Below are positions 1-9,077 of a stretch of 64,000 nt of DNA, one piece after another. The notes beneath the pieces are model-generated. The model searched no databases. It was not told where the DNA came from and saw nothing but the letters and a program-made list of their open reading frames with translations. A program made the position numbers and the translations under genes. The stretch is from Epilithonimonas hispanica (GTDB lineage: Bacteria; Bacteroidota; Bacteroidia; Flavobacteriales; Weeksellaceae), in assembly GCF_003385395.1 (NCBI RefSeq), contig NZ_QNUG01000005.1, positions 62,001 through 126,000 of the forward strand, written 5' to 3'. Each line of letters begins with the position of its first letter. Position 1 is the stretch's first letter.

Positions 1-243
1 GCCGCAGATTTGGCTAATCTTACGAAGCCTGCTTTCTGTAATTTTTTCAAAAAAGCAACTTCATTAACTTTTGTCGAGTTTGTTAATCGATATAGGATTG
101 ACAAAGCTTGCATCCTACTTTCCCAAGAAAAAAGCATAGCAGAAAGTTGCTATGCTACAGGTTTTAATAATATTACTTATTTTAATAAAATATTTAAAAA
201 ATATACCAAGACTACGCCCGGTCAATTTATCAGAAGTCTTTAA
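1..243 (+). CDS. AraC-family transcriptional regulator, C-terminal part (gene starts before the window)
   Basis: The frame is open from base 1 to the TAA at 241-243, giving the last 80 residues. The piece carries most of the double helix-turn-helix of AraC-type activators. The first helix pair ends in FKKATSLTFVEFVNRYRI. The second holds the typical SIAESCYATGFNN and YFNKIFKKYTKTTPGQF pattern. The sensing domain lies outside the window, so the inducer and target genes cannot be inferred. The next gene is convergent and only three bases away. Confidence 0.9.
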   Translation, partial: AADLANLTKPAFCNFFKKATSLTFVEFVNRYRIDKACILLSQEKSIAESCYATGFNNITYFNKIFKKYTKTTPGQFIRSL

Positions 244-246
244 TTA

Positions 247-534
247 TTAAAGGCTTCTATTGTTTATATTTTCTACGGCTTGTTGTTTTTCCAATTCCGC
301 TTTTTGCTTTTGAAGTTCTTTGAACTCTCTTTTCAGTTGAGCTTCTTTTACAGCATTTCCTTTGCTGACGTAGCCTATCATTCCTCCAATAAAAAGACCA
401 ATTCCGATTCCTGCCAAAATTCCCATCAAAGTAATGGGTTCAAATAATTTGATGACAGAAAAATTATCATTGAAATAAAAAAGAACAAAAGCTAAGGCCA
501 ATAACAAAAGCCCTGTTAAACTTAAACCCTTCAT
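247..534 (-). CDS. small membrane protein with a C-terminal coiled coil
   Basis: The 95-residue protein has two hydrophobic segments, about residues 5-22 and 34-55. The second is glycine-rich (GILAGIGIGLFIGGMIGY). A charged, heptad-like tail of Lys, Glu and Gln follows from about residue 60 and is probably a cytoplasmic coiled coil. The layout resembles LapA-like or other small envelope proteins, but I do not recognise a family. It lies 38 bases downstream of the M48 protease gene on the same strand and may be cotranscribed with it. Confidence 0.7.
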   Translation of the reverse strand: MKGLSLTGLLLLALAFVLFYFNDNFSVIKLFEPITLMGILAGIGIGLFIGGMIGYVSKGNAVKEAQLKREFKELQKQKAELEKQQAVENINNRSL

Positions 535-572
535 AGTATTGTGATTTAGATTCTAAAATTTACTAAAAAAGT

Positions 573-1379
573 TTAAAGTTTTCCGCCAGCAGCTTTATAA
601 TATTGAAGCGCTTTTGGCATATCAGCATTCAAATCTGCAATTCTATTAGCGGGATTTGGGTGGGTAGAAAGAAATTCTGGTTGTCTACTTCCTGTTGAAG
701 AAGCCTCCATTCTTTGCCAGAATGTAGTTGCTGTTCTTGGATCATAACCTGCCATAGCCATCAGCTGTAATCCCATTTCGTCAGCTTCAGATTCTTGTTT
801 TCTACCGTAAGCCAAAAGTCCAACTTGTGCTCCTACAGGATATACTTTTTCGAAGATTCCTGCCCATTGCCCGTTAGAAATTGTACCTCCAAGGAGACTT
901 CCACCATATTGAGCAACCATGGCTTGAGAGATTCTCTCATTTCCGTGTCCTGCTAAAGCATGAGAAACCTCATGACCCATTACGACTGCAATTCCGTTAT
1001 CATCCTTACAAACGGGCAAAATACCTGTATAAAACGCTACTTTTCCACCAGGCATACACCAAGCATTCAATTGTGCATCTTGGATGAGATTAAATTCCCA
1101 ATTATAACCAGACAATGCAGATTCTCTGCCTATACTTTTATAGTAAGCATAAGCTGCATTTTTGATTTTTGCGCCTACATTTTTGACTCTATTGGCATCG
1201 GCAGTTCCAGTAATTACTTTGGAGCTAGAAAGGGTTGTTTTGTACTCTGCAGCAGCAGCAGTTGCTATCTCGCTATCGTTAGCAAATTGAAGAGAAGTAC
1301 GTCCTGTAACAGGATTGGTAACACAAGCCGTAATTCCTAATCCAGCTAATAATAAGGTTGAAATTTTTACAATTTTCAT
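573..1379 (-). CDS. M48-family zinc metalloprotease, lipoprotein
   Basis: This 268-residue protein has a lipoprotein signal peptide with its lipobox Cys at about residue 19 (GITAC), so it should be anchored in the envelope facing the periplasm. The zinc site HEVSH is at about 136-140 and the downstream acidic ligand lies in ESEAD at about 196-200. This is the arrangement of M48 proteases of the LoiP/BepA type. Unlike HtpX it has no additional transmembrane helices. The family degrades or assists folding of outer-membrane proteins. The substrate here is unknown. Confidence 0.9.
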   Translation of the reverse strand: MKIVKISTLLLAGLGITACVTNPVTGRTSLQFANDSEIATAAAAEYKTTLSSSKVITGTADANRVKNVGAKIKNAAYAYYKSIGRESALSGYNWEFNLIQDAQLNAWCMPGGKVAFYTGILPVCKDDNGIAVVMGHEVSHALAGHGNERISQAMVAQYGGSLLGGTISNGQWAGIFEKVYPVGAQVGLLAYGRKQESEADEMGLQLMAMAGYDPRTATTFWQRMEASSTGSRQPEFLSTHPNPANRIADLNADMPKALQYYKAAGGKL

Positions 1380-1426
1380 CGTTTTATTTTTTTAATTAAT
1401 TGTGTTTTACAAGTTTTATTCCAAAA

Positions 1427-2482
1427 CTACTCTTTGTTCAAAAATGCATCCCAACCTTGTGCTGTTAACGGAATCAATTGATTAGAACCTCTTGCAATCA
1501 AAAAATTACCTGCATTGTTTTCTGTAGCGTGACCAATTATCGTGAAATCTGGATGATTCTTAATCTTATCAAAATCTGAAGAAGCAATTGTGAATAGCAA
1601 TTCATAATCTTCGCCACCATTTAGCGCGGCCATTGCAGGATTAAGGTTCAATTCGTCTGCTGTATGGATCGTAGTCTCGTCCATCGGGATTTTCTCTTCA
1701 TAAACATTGAATCCAACTTTTGACTGATCCGACAAATGAAGAATCTCAGAAGCCAACCCATCAGAAACATCAATCATAGATGTTGGTAAAACATCCAATT
1801 GTGCTAATTTAGCTTTCACATCCGTTCTTGCTTCTGGCTTCAATTGTCTTTCCAAGATATAATCGTAACCTTCCATTTCAGGCTGCATATTTGGGTTTGC
1901 CAAATAAACAGAATGTTCTCTTTCCAAAATCTGAAGCCCAAGATAAGCGCCTCCAAGATCTCCTGTTACAACCAATAGATCGTTTGGTTTTGCACCATTT
2001 CTTTTTACGATTTTATCTTCGTTTTCAAGACCAATTGCAGTAACGCTAATGACTAATCCAGCGTTGGAACTTGTTGTATCTCCGCCAATTAAATCTACTT
2101 TGTATCTGTTGCAAGCTAAGGCAATTCCAGCATAGATTTCTTCCAAAGCTTCAACCGGAAAACGATTAGAAACAGCAACAGAAACCAAAATTTGAGTTGG
2201 TGTTGCATTCATCGCCGCAATATCGCTGAGGTTCACAACAACAGATTTGTAACCCAAATGTTTCAGTGGAACGTAACCCAAATTGAAATGAACACCTTCC
2301 GCCAACATATCTGTGGAAACAACAACTTTTTGACCTTCAGAATCAATAATAGCTGCATCATCGCCAATAGAAAGTCTTGTAGAATTCTGAACAATTGGAA
2401 AATTCTCTGTTAAATGTTTTATCAAACCAAATTCTCCAAGCTTGGAAATAGGTGTGAGTTCTTGTGATTTATCTTCGAGCAT
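1427..2482 (-). CDS. thiL: thiamine-monophosphate kinase
   Basis: The enzyme phosphorylates thiamine monophosphate to thiamine diphosphate with ATP, the last step of cofactor synthesis. The 351-residue length fits ThiL. The N-terminal metal/ATP motif GDDAAII is at about 40-46, and the glycine/aspartate motif DLIGGDTTSS follows in the first half. The AIRS-type C-terminal half holds SMIDVSDGLASEI and GGEDYELLF. No other thiamine gene is adjacent. Confidence 0.95.
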   Translation of the reverse strand: MLEDKSQELTPISKLGEFGLIKHLTENFPIVQNSTRLSIGDDAAIIDSEGQKVVVSTDMLAEGVHFNLGYVPLKHLGYKSVVVNLSDIAAMNATPTQILVSVAVSNRFPVEALEEIYAGIALACNRYKVDLIGGDTTSSNAGLVISVTAIGLENEDKIVKRNGAKPNDLLVVTGDLGGAYLGLQILEREHSVYLANPNMQPEMEGYDYILERQLKPEARTDVKAKLAQLDVLPTSMIDVSDGLASEILHLSDQSKVGFNVYEEKIPMDETTIHTADELNLNPAMAALNGGEDYELLFTIASSDFDKIKNHPDFTIIGHATENNAGNFLIARGSNQLIPLTAQGWDAFLNKE

Positions 2483-2548
2483 AATTTTTTATTAATGATG
2501 AGTTGTAAATAATTAATGATAATTCGTTTTTATCACTAATTTAAAAAT

Positions 2549-3052
2549 TTATTTAAAGTTTTCTAACAGAGAAACATCTATGTTCTCTGGTCGGAAAGGT
2601 AACGTCTTCAAATATTCTCTGGAAATCGTCTGTACATTTTCAGATTTATATTCGTTCATTACCAATAGGATGTCTTCTGGCGGAGTTGTTGTTTTTCTCA
2701 ACATCATATCAATCCAAACACCGGTTGCTTCTGCTGTTGCACAATGGGTTCCATCGGGAAGATAAAACTTGTGAACGAATTGATAAATCATCCCATCTTC
2801 TGACATTGCGGCTACTTCCAAGCCAACAAAAACTGTTTGATCTGCATAGATTTCTTTGAAGAAAGAATAACGCTCGTGTAACATCACAGGACCGACTCCC
2901 CAACGATTCAGTTGAGTTAATCCGATTTTGTTTTTATTAAGGAAAGCCATTCTCGTTTGCGAGCAATAGTCAACATAGGTTGAGTTTCCAAGATGACGAT
3001 TAGCGTCGATATCGCTCCATCTTACTTCGAATTTATGGTAATAAACAGACAT
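2549..3052 (-). CDS. acyl-CoA thioesterase, hotdog (4HBT) fold
   Basis: The 167-residue protein begins with the 4HBT hallmark: RWSDIDANRHLGNSTYVDYC has the catalytic-type Asp and Asn/His. The family hydrolyses acyl-CoA thioesters in the cytoplasm. This is the YbgC/FadM/FatA-like size class, and the acyl chain cannot be deduced. It lies 66 bases upstream of thiL on the same strand and may share a transcript. The divergent flavoprotein gene begins about 120 bases away, leaving room for back-to-back promoters. Confidence 0.85.
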   Translation of the reverse strand: MSVYYHKFEVRWSDIDANRHLGNSTYVDYCSQTRMAFLNKNKIGLTQLNRWGVGPVMLHERYSFFKEIYADQTVFVGLEVAAMSEDGMIYQFVHKFYLPDGTHCATAEATGVWIDMMLRKTTTPPEDILLVMNEYKSENVQTISREYLKTLPFRPENIDVSLLENFK

Positions 3053-3086
3053 TTTTTTCGATTTTAATATTCTTCAAAATTAACCA

Positions 3087-3116
3087 TTTGAGGTGGATAT
3101 TAAAAATGTAATTTTG
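3087..3116 (+). promoter_or_regulatory. Bacteroidota-type promoter for the BaiN-like flavoprotein gene
   Basis: TTTG at 3087-3090, an 18-base spacer, then TAATTTTG at 3109-3116 match the TTTG/TAnnTTTG pattern of the primary sigma factor in this phylum. Transcription should begin near 3122. That excludes the longer reading frame beginning at 3116 and supports the ATG at 3176. Confidence 0.65.
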
Positions 3117-3175
3117 TGCATCGAATACAAAAGTGTCGAACACGCGACATATTGGTTTCATTGAAATTAAAATTA

Positions 3176-4387
3176 ATGTCAAAAAAGAAAAGAATAATCA
3201 TTATTGGTGGAGGCGCAGCTGGTTTTTTTGCAGCAGCTAATCTTGATGAACAAAAGTGTTACGTTACAATTCTCGAACAAAACTCTGATGTTTTACAAAA
3301 AGTGAAAATCTCTGGAGGTGGAAGATGCAATGTGACACACGCTTGTTTTGATCCGAGGGAATTGGTTCAATTTTATCCAAGAGGAAATAGAGAATTGCTG
3401 AGTGTTTTTACAAAATTTCAACCTGGTGACACAATGGATTGGTTCGAAACCAGAAATGTCCCCTTGAAAATCGAAAAAGATAATCGCATTTTTCCAACAA
3501 CAGATTCTTCTCAAAGTATTATGAATGCTTTGATTAATGAAGTTCGAGAAAAAGGTTTTGAAGTTAAAACTCAGGTTTCCGTTTCGGAGATTCTTAAAGA
3601 TGATGAAACTTATTTAATTAAAACAAAACAAGGCGATTTCGTAGCCGATATTGTAATTTACACGACAGGAAGTTCTCCAAAATCTGTGAAATTGATTCAA
3701 AATCTGGGTCATAAAATTGTAGAAGCTGTTCCTTCTCTTTTCACATTTAATATCAAAGATAATTTGCTGAAAGATCTTCCTGGAACAAGTTTTGAAAATG
3801 CGGAAGTTAGAATCCCGAGTTTAAAAACTGAAGAATCTGGACCGCTTCTTATCACACATTGGGGACTTTCTGGTCCTGCAGTTTTGAAAATATCGGCTTG
3901 GGAAGCAAGAACTCTGGCAAAATTGAAATATCAGTTTGAAATCGAGGTTAATTTCATCTCAAAACCAATTGCTGAAGCTGAAGAAGAACTGAAAGAATTT
4001 AAAAATCAGAATCCTAAAAGATCTATCGGACAATCCAAAATATTTGATGTTACGAATCGTTTTTGGAACAAGATTTTGGAAATCAATCAAATCAATCCGG
4101 AGAAGCAGATTGCTAATATTTCGGGAAAAGAAATGAACTTAATTCTTGAAAATCTCTGTGCTAAAAAACTTTTGGTTACAGGAAAATCAACCTTTAAAGA
4201 TGAGTTTGTAACGGCTGGTGGAGTAGATCTTAAAGAAATTAATTTTAAAAATATGTCTTCAAAGATTCTTTCAAATTTTTATATTGCTGGTGAAGTTCTT
4301 GATATAGATGCTGTTACGGGAGGTTTTAATTTCCAAGCCTGTTGGAGCGAGAGCTGGCTGATTTCGCAACATCTTAACTCGATGTAA
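3176..4387 (+). CDS. BaiN/HI0933-family FAD-dependent oxidoreductase
   Basis: This 403-residue flavoprotein starts with a dinucleotide fold directly after the start (IIIIGGGAAGFFAAANL). The family signature SGGGRCNVTHAC follows at about 40-52. The conserved end TAGGV...IAGEVLDIDAVTGGFNFQ contributes to FAD binding. I chose the ATG at 3176 because the open frame upstream overlaps the -7 promoter box. Family members are NAD(P)/FAD oxidoreductases of poorly known physiological role, so no specific substrate should be assumed. Confidence 0.9.
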   Translation: MSKKKRIIIIGGGAAGFFAAANLDEQKCYVTILEQNSDVLQKVKISGGGRCNVTHACFDPRELVQFYPRGNRELLSVFTKFQPGDTMDWFETRNVPLKIEKDNRIFPTTDSSQSIMNALINEVREKGFEVKTQVSVSEILKDDETYLIKTKQGDFVADIVIYTTGSSPKSVKLIQNLGHKIVEAVPSLFTFNIKDNLLKDLPGTSFENAEVRIPSLKTEESGPLLITHWGLSGPAVLKISAWEARTLAKLKYQFEIEVNFISKPIAEAEEELKEFKNQNPKRSIGQSKIFDVTNRFWNKILEINQINPEKQIANISGKEMNLILENLCAKKLLVTGKSTFKDEFVTAGGVDLKEINFKNMSSKILSNFYIAGEVLDIDAVTGGFNFQACWSESWLISQHLNSM

Positions 4388-4424
4388 CAAATGTTTTATT
4401 AAATTTGAAAAATTAACTTTGAAA

Positions 4425-4757
4425 ATGAAATTCAGAAAAAACATCATCAGACTGCTTGTATTATCAAGTTTACTTTTCATATTCTCTTGCCAAACCAGAG
4501 TAGTTTCTCCAACAAAACCTTTGCAAGATAATTCCATCGATTTGTATAAAAAATACACGATTCAGACCAAAGATGCGAAGTCACAAAGAATTGAAGTTTT
4601 GAAAATTGATGCAACCAAAATCTATGGAAAAAACAAAGCAGGTGAAATGGTAGAAATCGAGAAAAACGAAGTGAGAGAAGTTAAAAAGCCAGATTATTTG
4701 GTTTCTGCAATTATAGCAATCGCAGCGGTTGCAGCAGTTGTTTTTATTCCAATTTAA
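4425..4757 (+). CDS. small lipoprotein of unknown function
   Basis: The 110-residue protein has a lipoprotein signal with the lipobox Cys in LFIFSCQT at about residue 20. A charged middle region follows (KNKAGEMVEIEKNEVREVKK). A short hydrophobic alanine/valine-rich C-terminal segment, about 88-108, may be membrane-inserted. I start it at the ATG at 4425 rather than the TTG two codons earlier. A TAACTTTG box sits at 4414-4421, just before the start. Its last 14 bases overlap the convergent gene. Confidence 0.7.
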   Translation: MKFRKNIIRLLVLSSLLFIFSCQTRVVSPTKPLQDNSIDLYKKYTIQTKDAKSQRIEVLKIDATKIYGKNKAGEMVEIEKNEVREVKKPDYLVSAIIAIAAVAAVVFIPI

Positions 4758-5124
4758 TTTTGGAGATTAAAAACAAAACCACACATCCCGCGAAATAACA
4801 AAGAATATCCAACCAACTGAACGAGTTGCCAAGGACAATCATCATTACACGATTTTCTTTCAGTCCCATAAATTCTGCAAAATGAAAATATTGGGCAAAC
4901 TCAATCAGACAGGAAAAAATAAAAATTCCGACAATGAGCTTTTTGGAATTGAAATCGAAAAATGCTTTGATGAAATAATACATCAACATCACCACAAAAA
5001 CATTGCCCAGAAAAGCTCTTATAAAGAAAATATCTTTGAGTTTTGTAGCAATCAGGATTTCTATTAAGAAAATTAAAACAGCAATTAAGAAGTTTTTGTA
5101 GTCGAATTTTAATTGGAGATTCAC
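4744..5124 (-). CDS. DUF2809-like integral membrane protein
   Basis: The 126-residue protein has about four hydrophobic helices (around 11-27, 31-50, 62-76 and 98-121). The end is conserved-looking, with LIEFAQYFHF and GNSFSWLDILCYFAG. That pattern fits the small DUF2809 membrane family (VanZ-like fold), whose role is not established. Its stop lies inside the end of the convergent lipoprotein gene, giving a 14-base tail-to-tail overlap. Confidence 0.7.
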   Translation of the reverse strand: MNLQLKFDYKNFLIAVLIFLIEILIATKLKDIFFIRAFLGNVFVVMLMYYFIKAFFDFNSKKLIVGIFIFSCLIEFAQYFHFAEFMGLKENRVMMIVLGNSFSWLDILCYFAGCVVLFLISKIKLE

Positions 5125-5148
5125 AATTGATAGCTTTTAAATCATAAC

Positions 5149-5184
5149 AAAAAATCGGTGTAAATATTTTATGCCGATTTTTTT
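5149..5184. terminator. bidirectional hairpin terminator
   Basis: AAAAAATCGG pairs with CCGATTTTTT across a 15-base loop and is followed by T-rich tracts on both strands. It lies between a minus-strand gene start and a plus-strand gene, so what it terminates is unclear. It may block read-through into the next lipoprotein gene. Confidence 0.4.
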
Positions 5185-5246
5185 ATTTCAAAAAGCTTAA
5201 ACTTGGTTTAATTTTTGAAAAAGTATTTTTAATCAATCAAATTATT

Positions 5247-5423
5247 ATGAAAAAGATACTTTTTATGGGAATATTGGCTTCTTTAATGTTAAGTTGTATT
5301 CCAGACAAGGATAAGCGAGATAAAAGAAAAGACGATCTAAGCGCAGAACATATGAGAAATGAAGGAATAGACTCTGCTGCTGTTTCTTCTCAAAAAAATA
5401 CAGTGGATAAGATTTCTAAATAA
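5247..5423 (+). CDS. very small lipoprotein (58 residues)
   Basis: An ATG at 5247 opens a 58-codon frame ending in TAA at 5421-5423. The product begins MKKILFMGILASLMLSC, a textbook lipoprotein signal with the Cys at residue 17. A hydrophilic, Lys/Asp-rich tail of about 40 residues with no evident fold follows. No family is recognised. It ends three bases before the convergent mutS gene, so the intergenic space is used economically, which supports a real gene. Confidence 0.65.
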   Translation: MKKILFMGILASLMLSCIPDKDKRDKRKDDLSAEHMRNEGIDSAAVSSQKNTVDKISK

Positions 5424-5426
5424 TCG

Positions 5427-8006
5427 TTATCTACCAATCATCTTTTTGATCGAGTTCAACTTCATCAAAGCTTCAATTGGTGTCAACGTATTGATGTCAA
5501 TTCTTGTCAATTCTTCGCGGATGTTTTCCAAAACAGGATCATCCAATTGAAAGAATGAAAGCTGAAGATTTTCTTCTGTCACGCGTTTTATTTTCTCTCC
5601 GGAATCTTGTGTTGTTCTGGTTGATTCTAGAGTTTTAAGAATTTCATTTGCGCGATTCACAACTTTGGAAGGCATTCCTGCCAACTTTGCCACGTGGATA
5701 CCAAAACTGTGTTCGCTTCCTCCTGAAATCAACTTTCTGAGGAAAATAATATTCCCTTTTGCCTCCTGAATGGAGACGTGGAAATTCTTGATTCTTTCGA
5801 AGTTGACAGACATTTCGTTCAATTCGTGATAATGCGTTGCGAATAACGTTTTTGGCTGAGTCGGATGTTGATGAAGATATTCGGCAATGGCCCAAGCAAT
5901 AGAAACGCCATCGTAAGTAGAAGTTCCACGTCCAATTTCGTCAAGCAAAATCAAACTTCTGTCCGAGATATTATTAAGAATATTTGCCGCTTCATTCATT
6001 TCCACCATAAAAGTCGATTCGCCGGCAGACAAATTATCTGTTGCCCCAACTCTTGTGAAAATCTTGTCAAGCGTTCCAATTTCAGCGTGTTTCGCAGGAA
6101 CAAAACTTCCGATTTGAGCCAGCAAAGCAATAATCGCAGTTTGTCTCAAAATTGCTGATTTACCGGCCATATTCGGTCCGGTTACCATTATGATTTGTTG
6201 AGAATCTTTGTCCAGAAAAACATCATTCGGGATATAAGATTCACCAAGCGGTAAAGATTTTTCGATGATTGGATGTCGCCCTTCCTGAATGTCAATTGAG
6301 AAAGAATCATTTAGAATTGGTTTGGTGTAATTATCTTCGACAGACAAATCTGATAAACCAACTGCGCAATCCAATTCGCCAATCAGTTTTGAATTTTCCT
6401 GCAATTGGTCAATATAAATCAGAACATTTTCACAGACATTTCTGTAAAGTTCCAATTCTAATTTTCCAATTTTTTCTTCAGCGCCCAGAATTTGATTTTC
6501 ATATTCTTTCAGCTCTTCGGTGATGTAACGTTCTGCGTTTACCAAAGTCTGTTTACGAATCCAATCTTCAGGAACTTTGTCTTTATGCGTATTTCGAACC
6601 TCAATATAATAACCGAAAACGCCATTGAAATCAATTTTCAAACTCGTAATTCCAGTTCTTTCGATTTCACGCTGACACATATCGTCTAAGAAACCACGAC
6701 CCTTGCTTTGAAGATTTCTCAAATGATCCAATTCTTCTGAGATTCCTTCTTTGATAACATTTCCTTTGTTGATGTTGACAGGAAGTTCATCATTCAAATG
6801 ATTTTTGATGAATTCGATTAATTCTTCAAGATTGATAAAAGGGTCAATCCAAGCCAGAACATCCGGAAATTTTAACAGATGTTTTCTGATTTCATTAATA
6901 TTAATGATACTTTGACGGAGATAAACTAATTCTTTCGGTGAAATCTTTTCAGCGGCTAATTTCCCAATTAATCTATCCAAATCAGAAATACCTTTCAACA
7001 AATCTTTGATGTCGTATTTCAAAGAATCTTCTTTGTTAAGGAACTCAATTAGGTTCAATCTTCTGTTGATGTCGCCGATATTTTTCAAGGGAAGAATCAA
7101 ACGTCTTCTCAACAATCTTCCACCCATCGGAGTAGAAGTTTTATCAATAATATCAAGTAGAGATTTCCCTTGATGATTTGCAGAATAAACAATCTCGAGA
7201 TTTCTCAGCGTGAAATTATCCATCATCAGATAATCATCTTGCGGAATCACTTGAATTCTCGTAATGTGCTGTAAAAGCGCGTGATGAGTATCTTCAACCA
7301 AATAAGCAAAAATTGCTCCTGCTGCGGTAATTCCTAATTTATGTTCATCGATTCCAAAACCTTTCAAAGATTGTGTTTTGAAATGCGAAGTCAGTTTTTC
7401 GTAAGCATAAGGATATTTGAACGCCCAATCTTCTAACTTGAAAACATTCTTATTTCTAAGCTGATTCGGAATTTCAGAAGTTCTTTGATAGATAATTTCG
7501 CTTGGGTCAAAAGTGTGAACAATGTGAAGTAATTTCTCAAGATTACCTTCACTCACGAGAAATTCACCAGTGGAAACATCCACAAGCGCCATTCCGTATT
7601 TTTCTTTTTCCTTATGAAGAGAAAGCAGGAAGTTATTTTTCTTGGAAGTCAGAACTTGGTCGTTGAAAGTAACACCTGGCGTCACCAATTCCGTCACACC
7701 ACGTTTTACAATTCCTTTGACGGATTTTGGGTCTTCCAACTGGTCGCAAATCGCAACGCGCATTCCGGCTCTAACAAGCTTTGGTAAATAAGAATCTACA
7801 GAATGATGTGGAAATCCGGCCAATTCGATATGACCTTCACCATTGGCTCTTTTGGTGAGAACAATCCCAAGAATCTGCGACGTTTTTATCGCATCTTGCC
7901 CAAAAGTTTCGTAGAAATCTCCAACACGGAATAGCAATAATGCATCAGGATATTTCGCCTTAATCGTATTGTATTGCGTCATTAACGGAGTTTCTTTCTT
8001 TGCCAA
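5427..8006 (-). CDS. mutS: DNA mismatch repair protein MutS
   Basis: MutS recognises mismatched and looped bases and recruits MutL. The 859-residue length is normal. The mismatch-reading N-terminal domain has the Phe-x-Glu wedge in LLFRVGDFYETFGQDA. The C-terminal ABC-type ATPase has Walker A GPNMAGKS at about 607-614, Walker B LILLDEIGRGTSTYDG at about 685-700 and the signature loop LSAGESTFMVEMNE between them. A conserved C-terminal helix pair closes the protein. It stands alone; mutL is not in the window. Confidence 0.98.
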   Translation of the reverse strand: MAKKETPLMTQYNTIKAKYPDALLLFRVGDFYETFGQDAIKTSQILGIVLTKRANGEGHIELAGFPHHSVDSYLPKLVRAGMRVAICDQLEDPKSVKGIVKRGVTELVTPGVTFNDQVLTSKKNNFLLSLHKEKEKYGMALVDVSTGEFLVSEGNLEKLLHIVHTFDPSEIIYQRTSEIPNQLRNKNVFKLEDWAFKYPYAYEKLTSHFKTQSLKGFGIDEHKLGITAAGAIFAYLVEDTHHALLQHITRIQVIPQDDYLMMDNFTLRNLEIVYSANHQGKSLLDIIDKTSTPMGGRLLRRRLILPLKNIGDINRRLNLIEFLNKEDSLKYDIKDLLKGISDLDRLIGKLAAEKISPKELVYLRQSIININEIRKHLLKFPDVLAWIDPFINLEELIEFIKNHLNDELPVNINKGNVIKEGISEELDHLRNLQSKGRGFLDDMCQREIERTGITSLKIDFNGVFGYYIEVRNTHKDKVPEDWIRKQTLVNAERYITEELKEYENQILGAEEKIGKLELELYRNVCENVLIYIDQLQENSKLIGELDCAVGLSDLSVEDNYTKPILNDSFSIDIQEGRHPIIEKSLPLGESYIPNDVFLDKDSQQIIMVTGPNMAGKSAILRQTAIIALLAQIGSFVPAKHAEIGTLDKIFTRVGATDNLSAGESTFMVEMNEAANILNNISDRSLILLDEIGRGTSTYDGVSIAWAIAEYLHQHPTQPKTLFATHYHELNEMSVNFERIKNFHVSIQEAKGNIIFLRKLISGGSEHSFGIHVAKLAGMPSKVVNRANEILKTLESTRTTQDSGEKIKRVTEENLQLSFFQLDDPVLENIREELTRIDINTLTPIEALMKLNSIKKMIGR

Positions 8007-8076
8007 TTTTCGGGATTTTAGAAGCGCTAAAATACGAAATTAAAATGCAGAAAAAAGAATGAAGGTTTCCGGAAGA

Positions 8077-8949
8077 TTATTTTTTTTCCAACTTTGCTAA
8101 AGCTTTGGAGCTTTTTCTGTAAGCCCATTCTTCTTTGTATTTTACCCATTTTGCTTTGAAGATTTTCCGCATCAGCTTGTCCGTATATCGCATTATGAAA
8201 ACGTGATAAAGCATACTTAGAAACTTCGAAGGACGATTGGGTAAAGCTCTAATAGACAAGGAAAAACCTGGTTCTAAGTAACGGTTGTAATGCCAAAATG
8301 CGCCGGGAATAAACAATGCGTCACCGTGTTCCATTAAGATTTCCGTTCCGGTTGCATATTTCAAAGCTGGATATTTCTTGTAATCAGGATTGTCATAATC
8401 AATTTCTTCAATCGTGTGAACGGACAAAGGAACTTTATAAAGTAATTCATTTTGCTTTTGGTCAAACAATAAAATTCTTTTCTTTCCTCCGAAATGAACG
8501 TGAAAAAAATCTCCCAAATCAACATCATAATGCATCAGAACGTGCGCTTCGCTTCCACCAAAAAATAATGTGGGAAGTCGTTTGAAAAATTTCATTCCCA
8601 AATCCGGATAAGAGAAATCTTTCAGTAATTCTGGTAACTTGTCTGTGATGATGTAAAAAAAGATTCTGAGATCAGAAGGTTTACTTTTTATTGTGTCAAT
8701 ATAATCCTTCATCTTCATCTTGGTTGCTGGTGTATCAGAACTTTTATTAGCGTCGGCTGGTTTGTTGTCATAGATTGGAACAACTTGTTCGCCTGCTTTT
8801 TCTCGGATATAATCCAGATTCCATTTTTCGTAAGCGCCCCATTGTTTTGCAAAATCTTTTAACAGAAGTGGTTTATGAGGCTTAAAATACTTTTTTTGGA
8901 AATCTTCTTTATCAATGTGTTCTACGATGTCAACAGGATTCAGAATCAT
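8077..8949 (-). CDS. Cupin_8/JmjC-like Fe(II)/2-oxoglutarate dioxygenase-fold protein, copy 1
   Basis: The 290-residue protein of the cupin-like (PF13621-type) family carries the iron site HYDVD in its middle and the second-strand His region HGDALFIPGAFWHYN. The Lys/Arg for 2-oxoglutarate may lie in GGKKRILLF. The family includes protein and small-molecule hydroxylases; the substrate is unknown. I prefer the ATG at 8949 over that at 8967 because the paralogue at 58078-58959 begins at the equivalent residue (M..LKPIDIV versus MILNPVDIV). The two copies are clearly homologous along their whole length. Confidence 0.85.
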   Translation of the reverse strand: MILNPVDIVEHIDKEDFQKKYFKPHKPLLLKDFAKQWGAYEKWNLDYIREKAGEQVVPIYDNKPADANKSSDTPATKMKMKDYIDTIKSKPSDLRIFFYIITDKLPELLKDFSYPDLGMKFFKRLPTLFFGGSEAHVLMHYDVDLGDFFHVHFGGKKRILLFDQKQNELLYKVPLSVHTIEEIDYDNPDYKKYPALKYATGTEILMEHGDALFIPGAFWHYNRYLEPGFSLSIRALPNRPSKFLSMLYHVFIMRYTDKLMRKIFKAKWVKYKEEWAYRKSSKALAKLEKK

Positions 8950-9077
8950 ATTAATTGTTTTGGTCAATAAAAATAGTAAAAATGAAGTTTATGAGACTGT
9001 TCTTTGTGAAATTTTCGAAAAATAAGATTCATTAAAAGAAAATTAAAAATAATCCGTTTAATTCTTAAATTTGGCTA

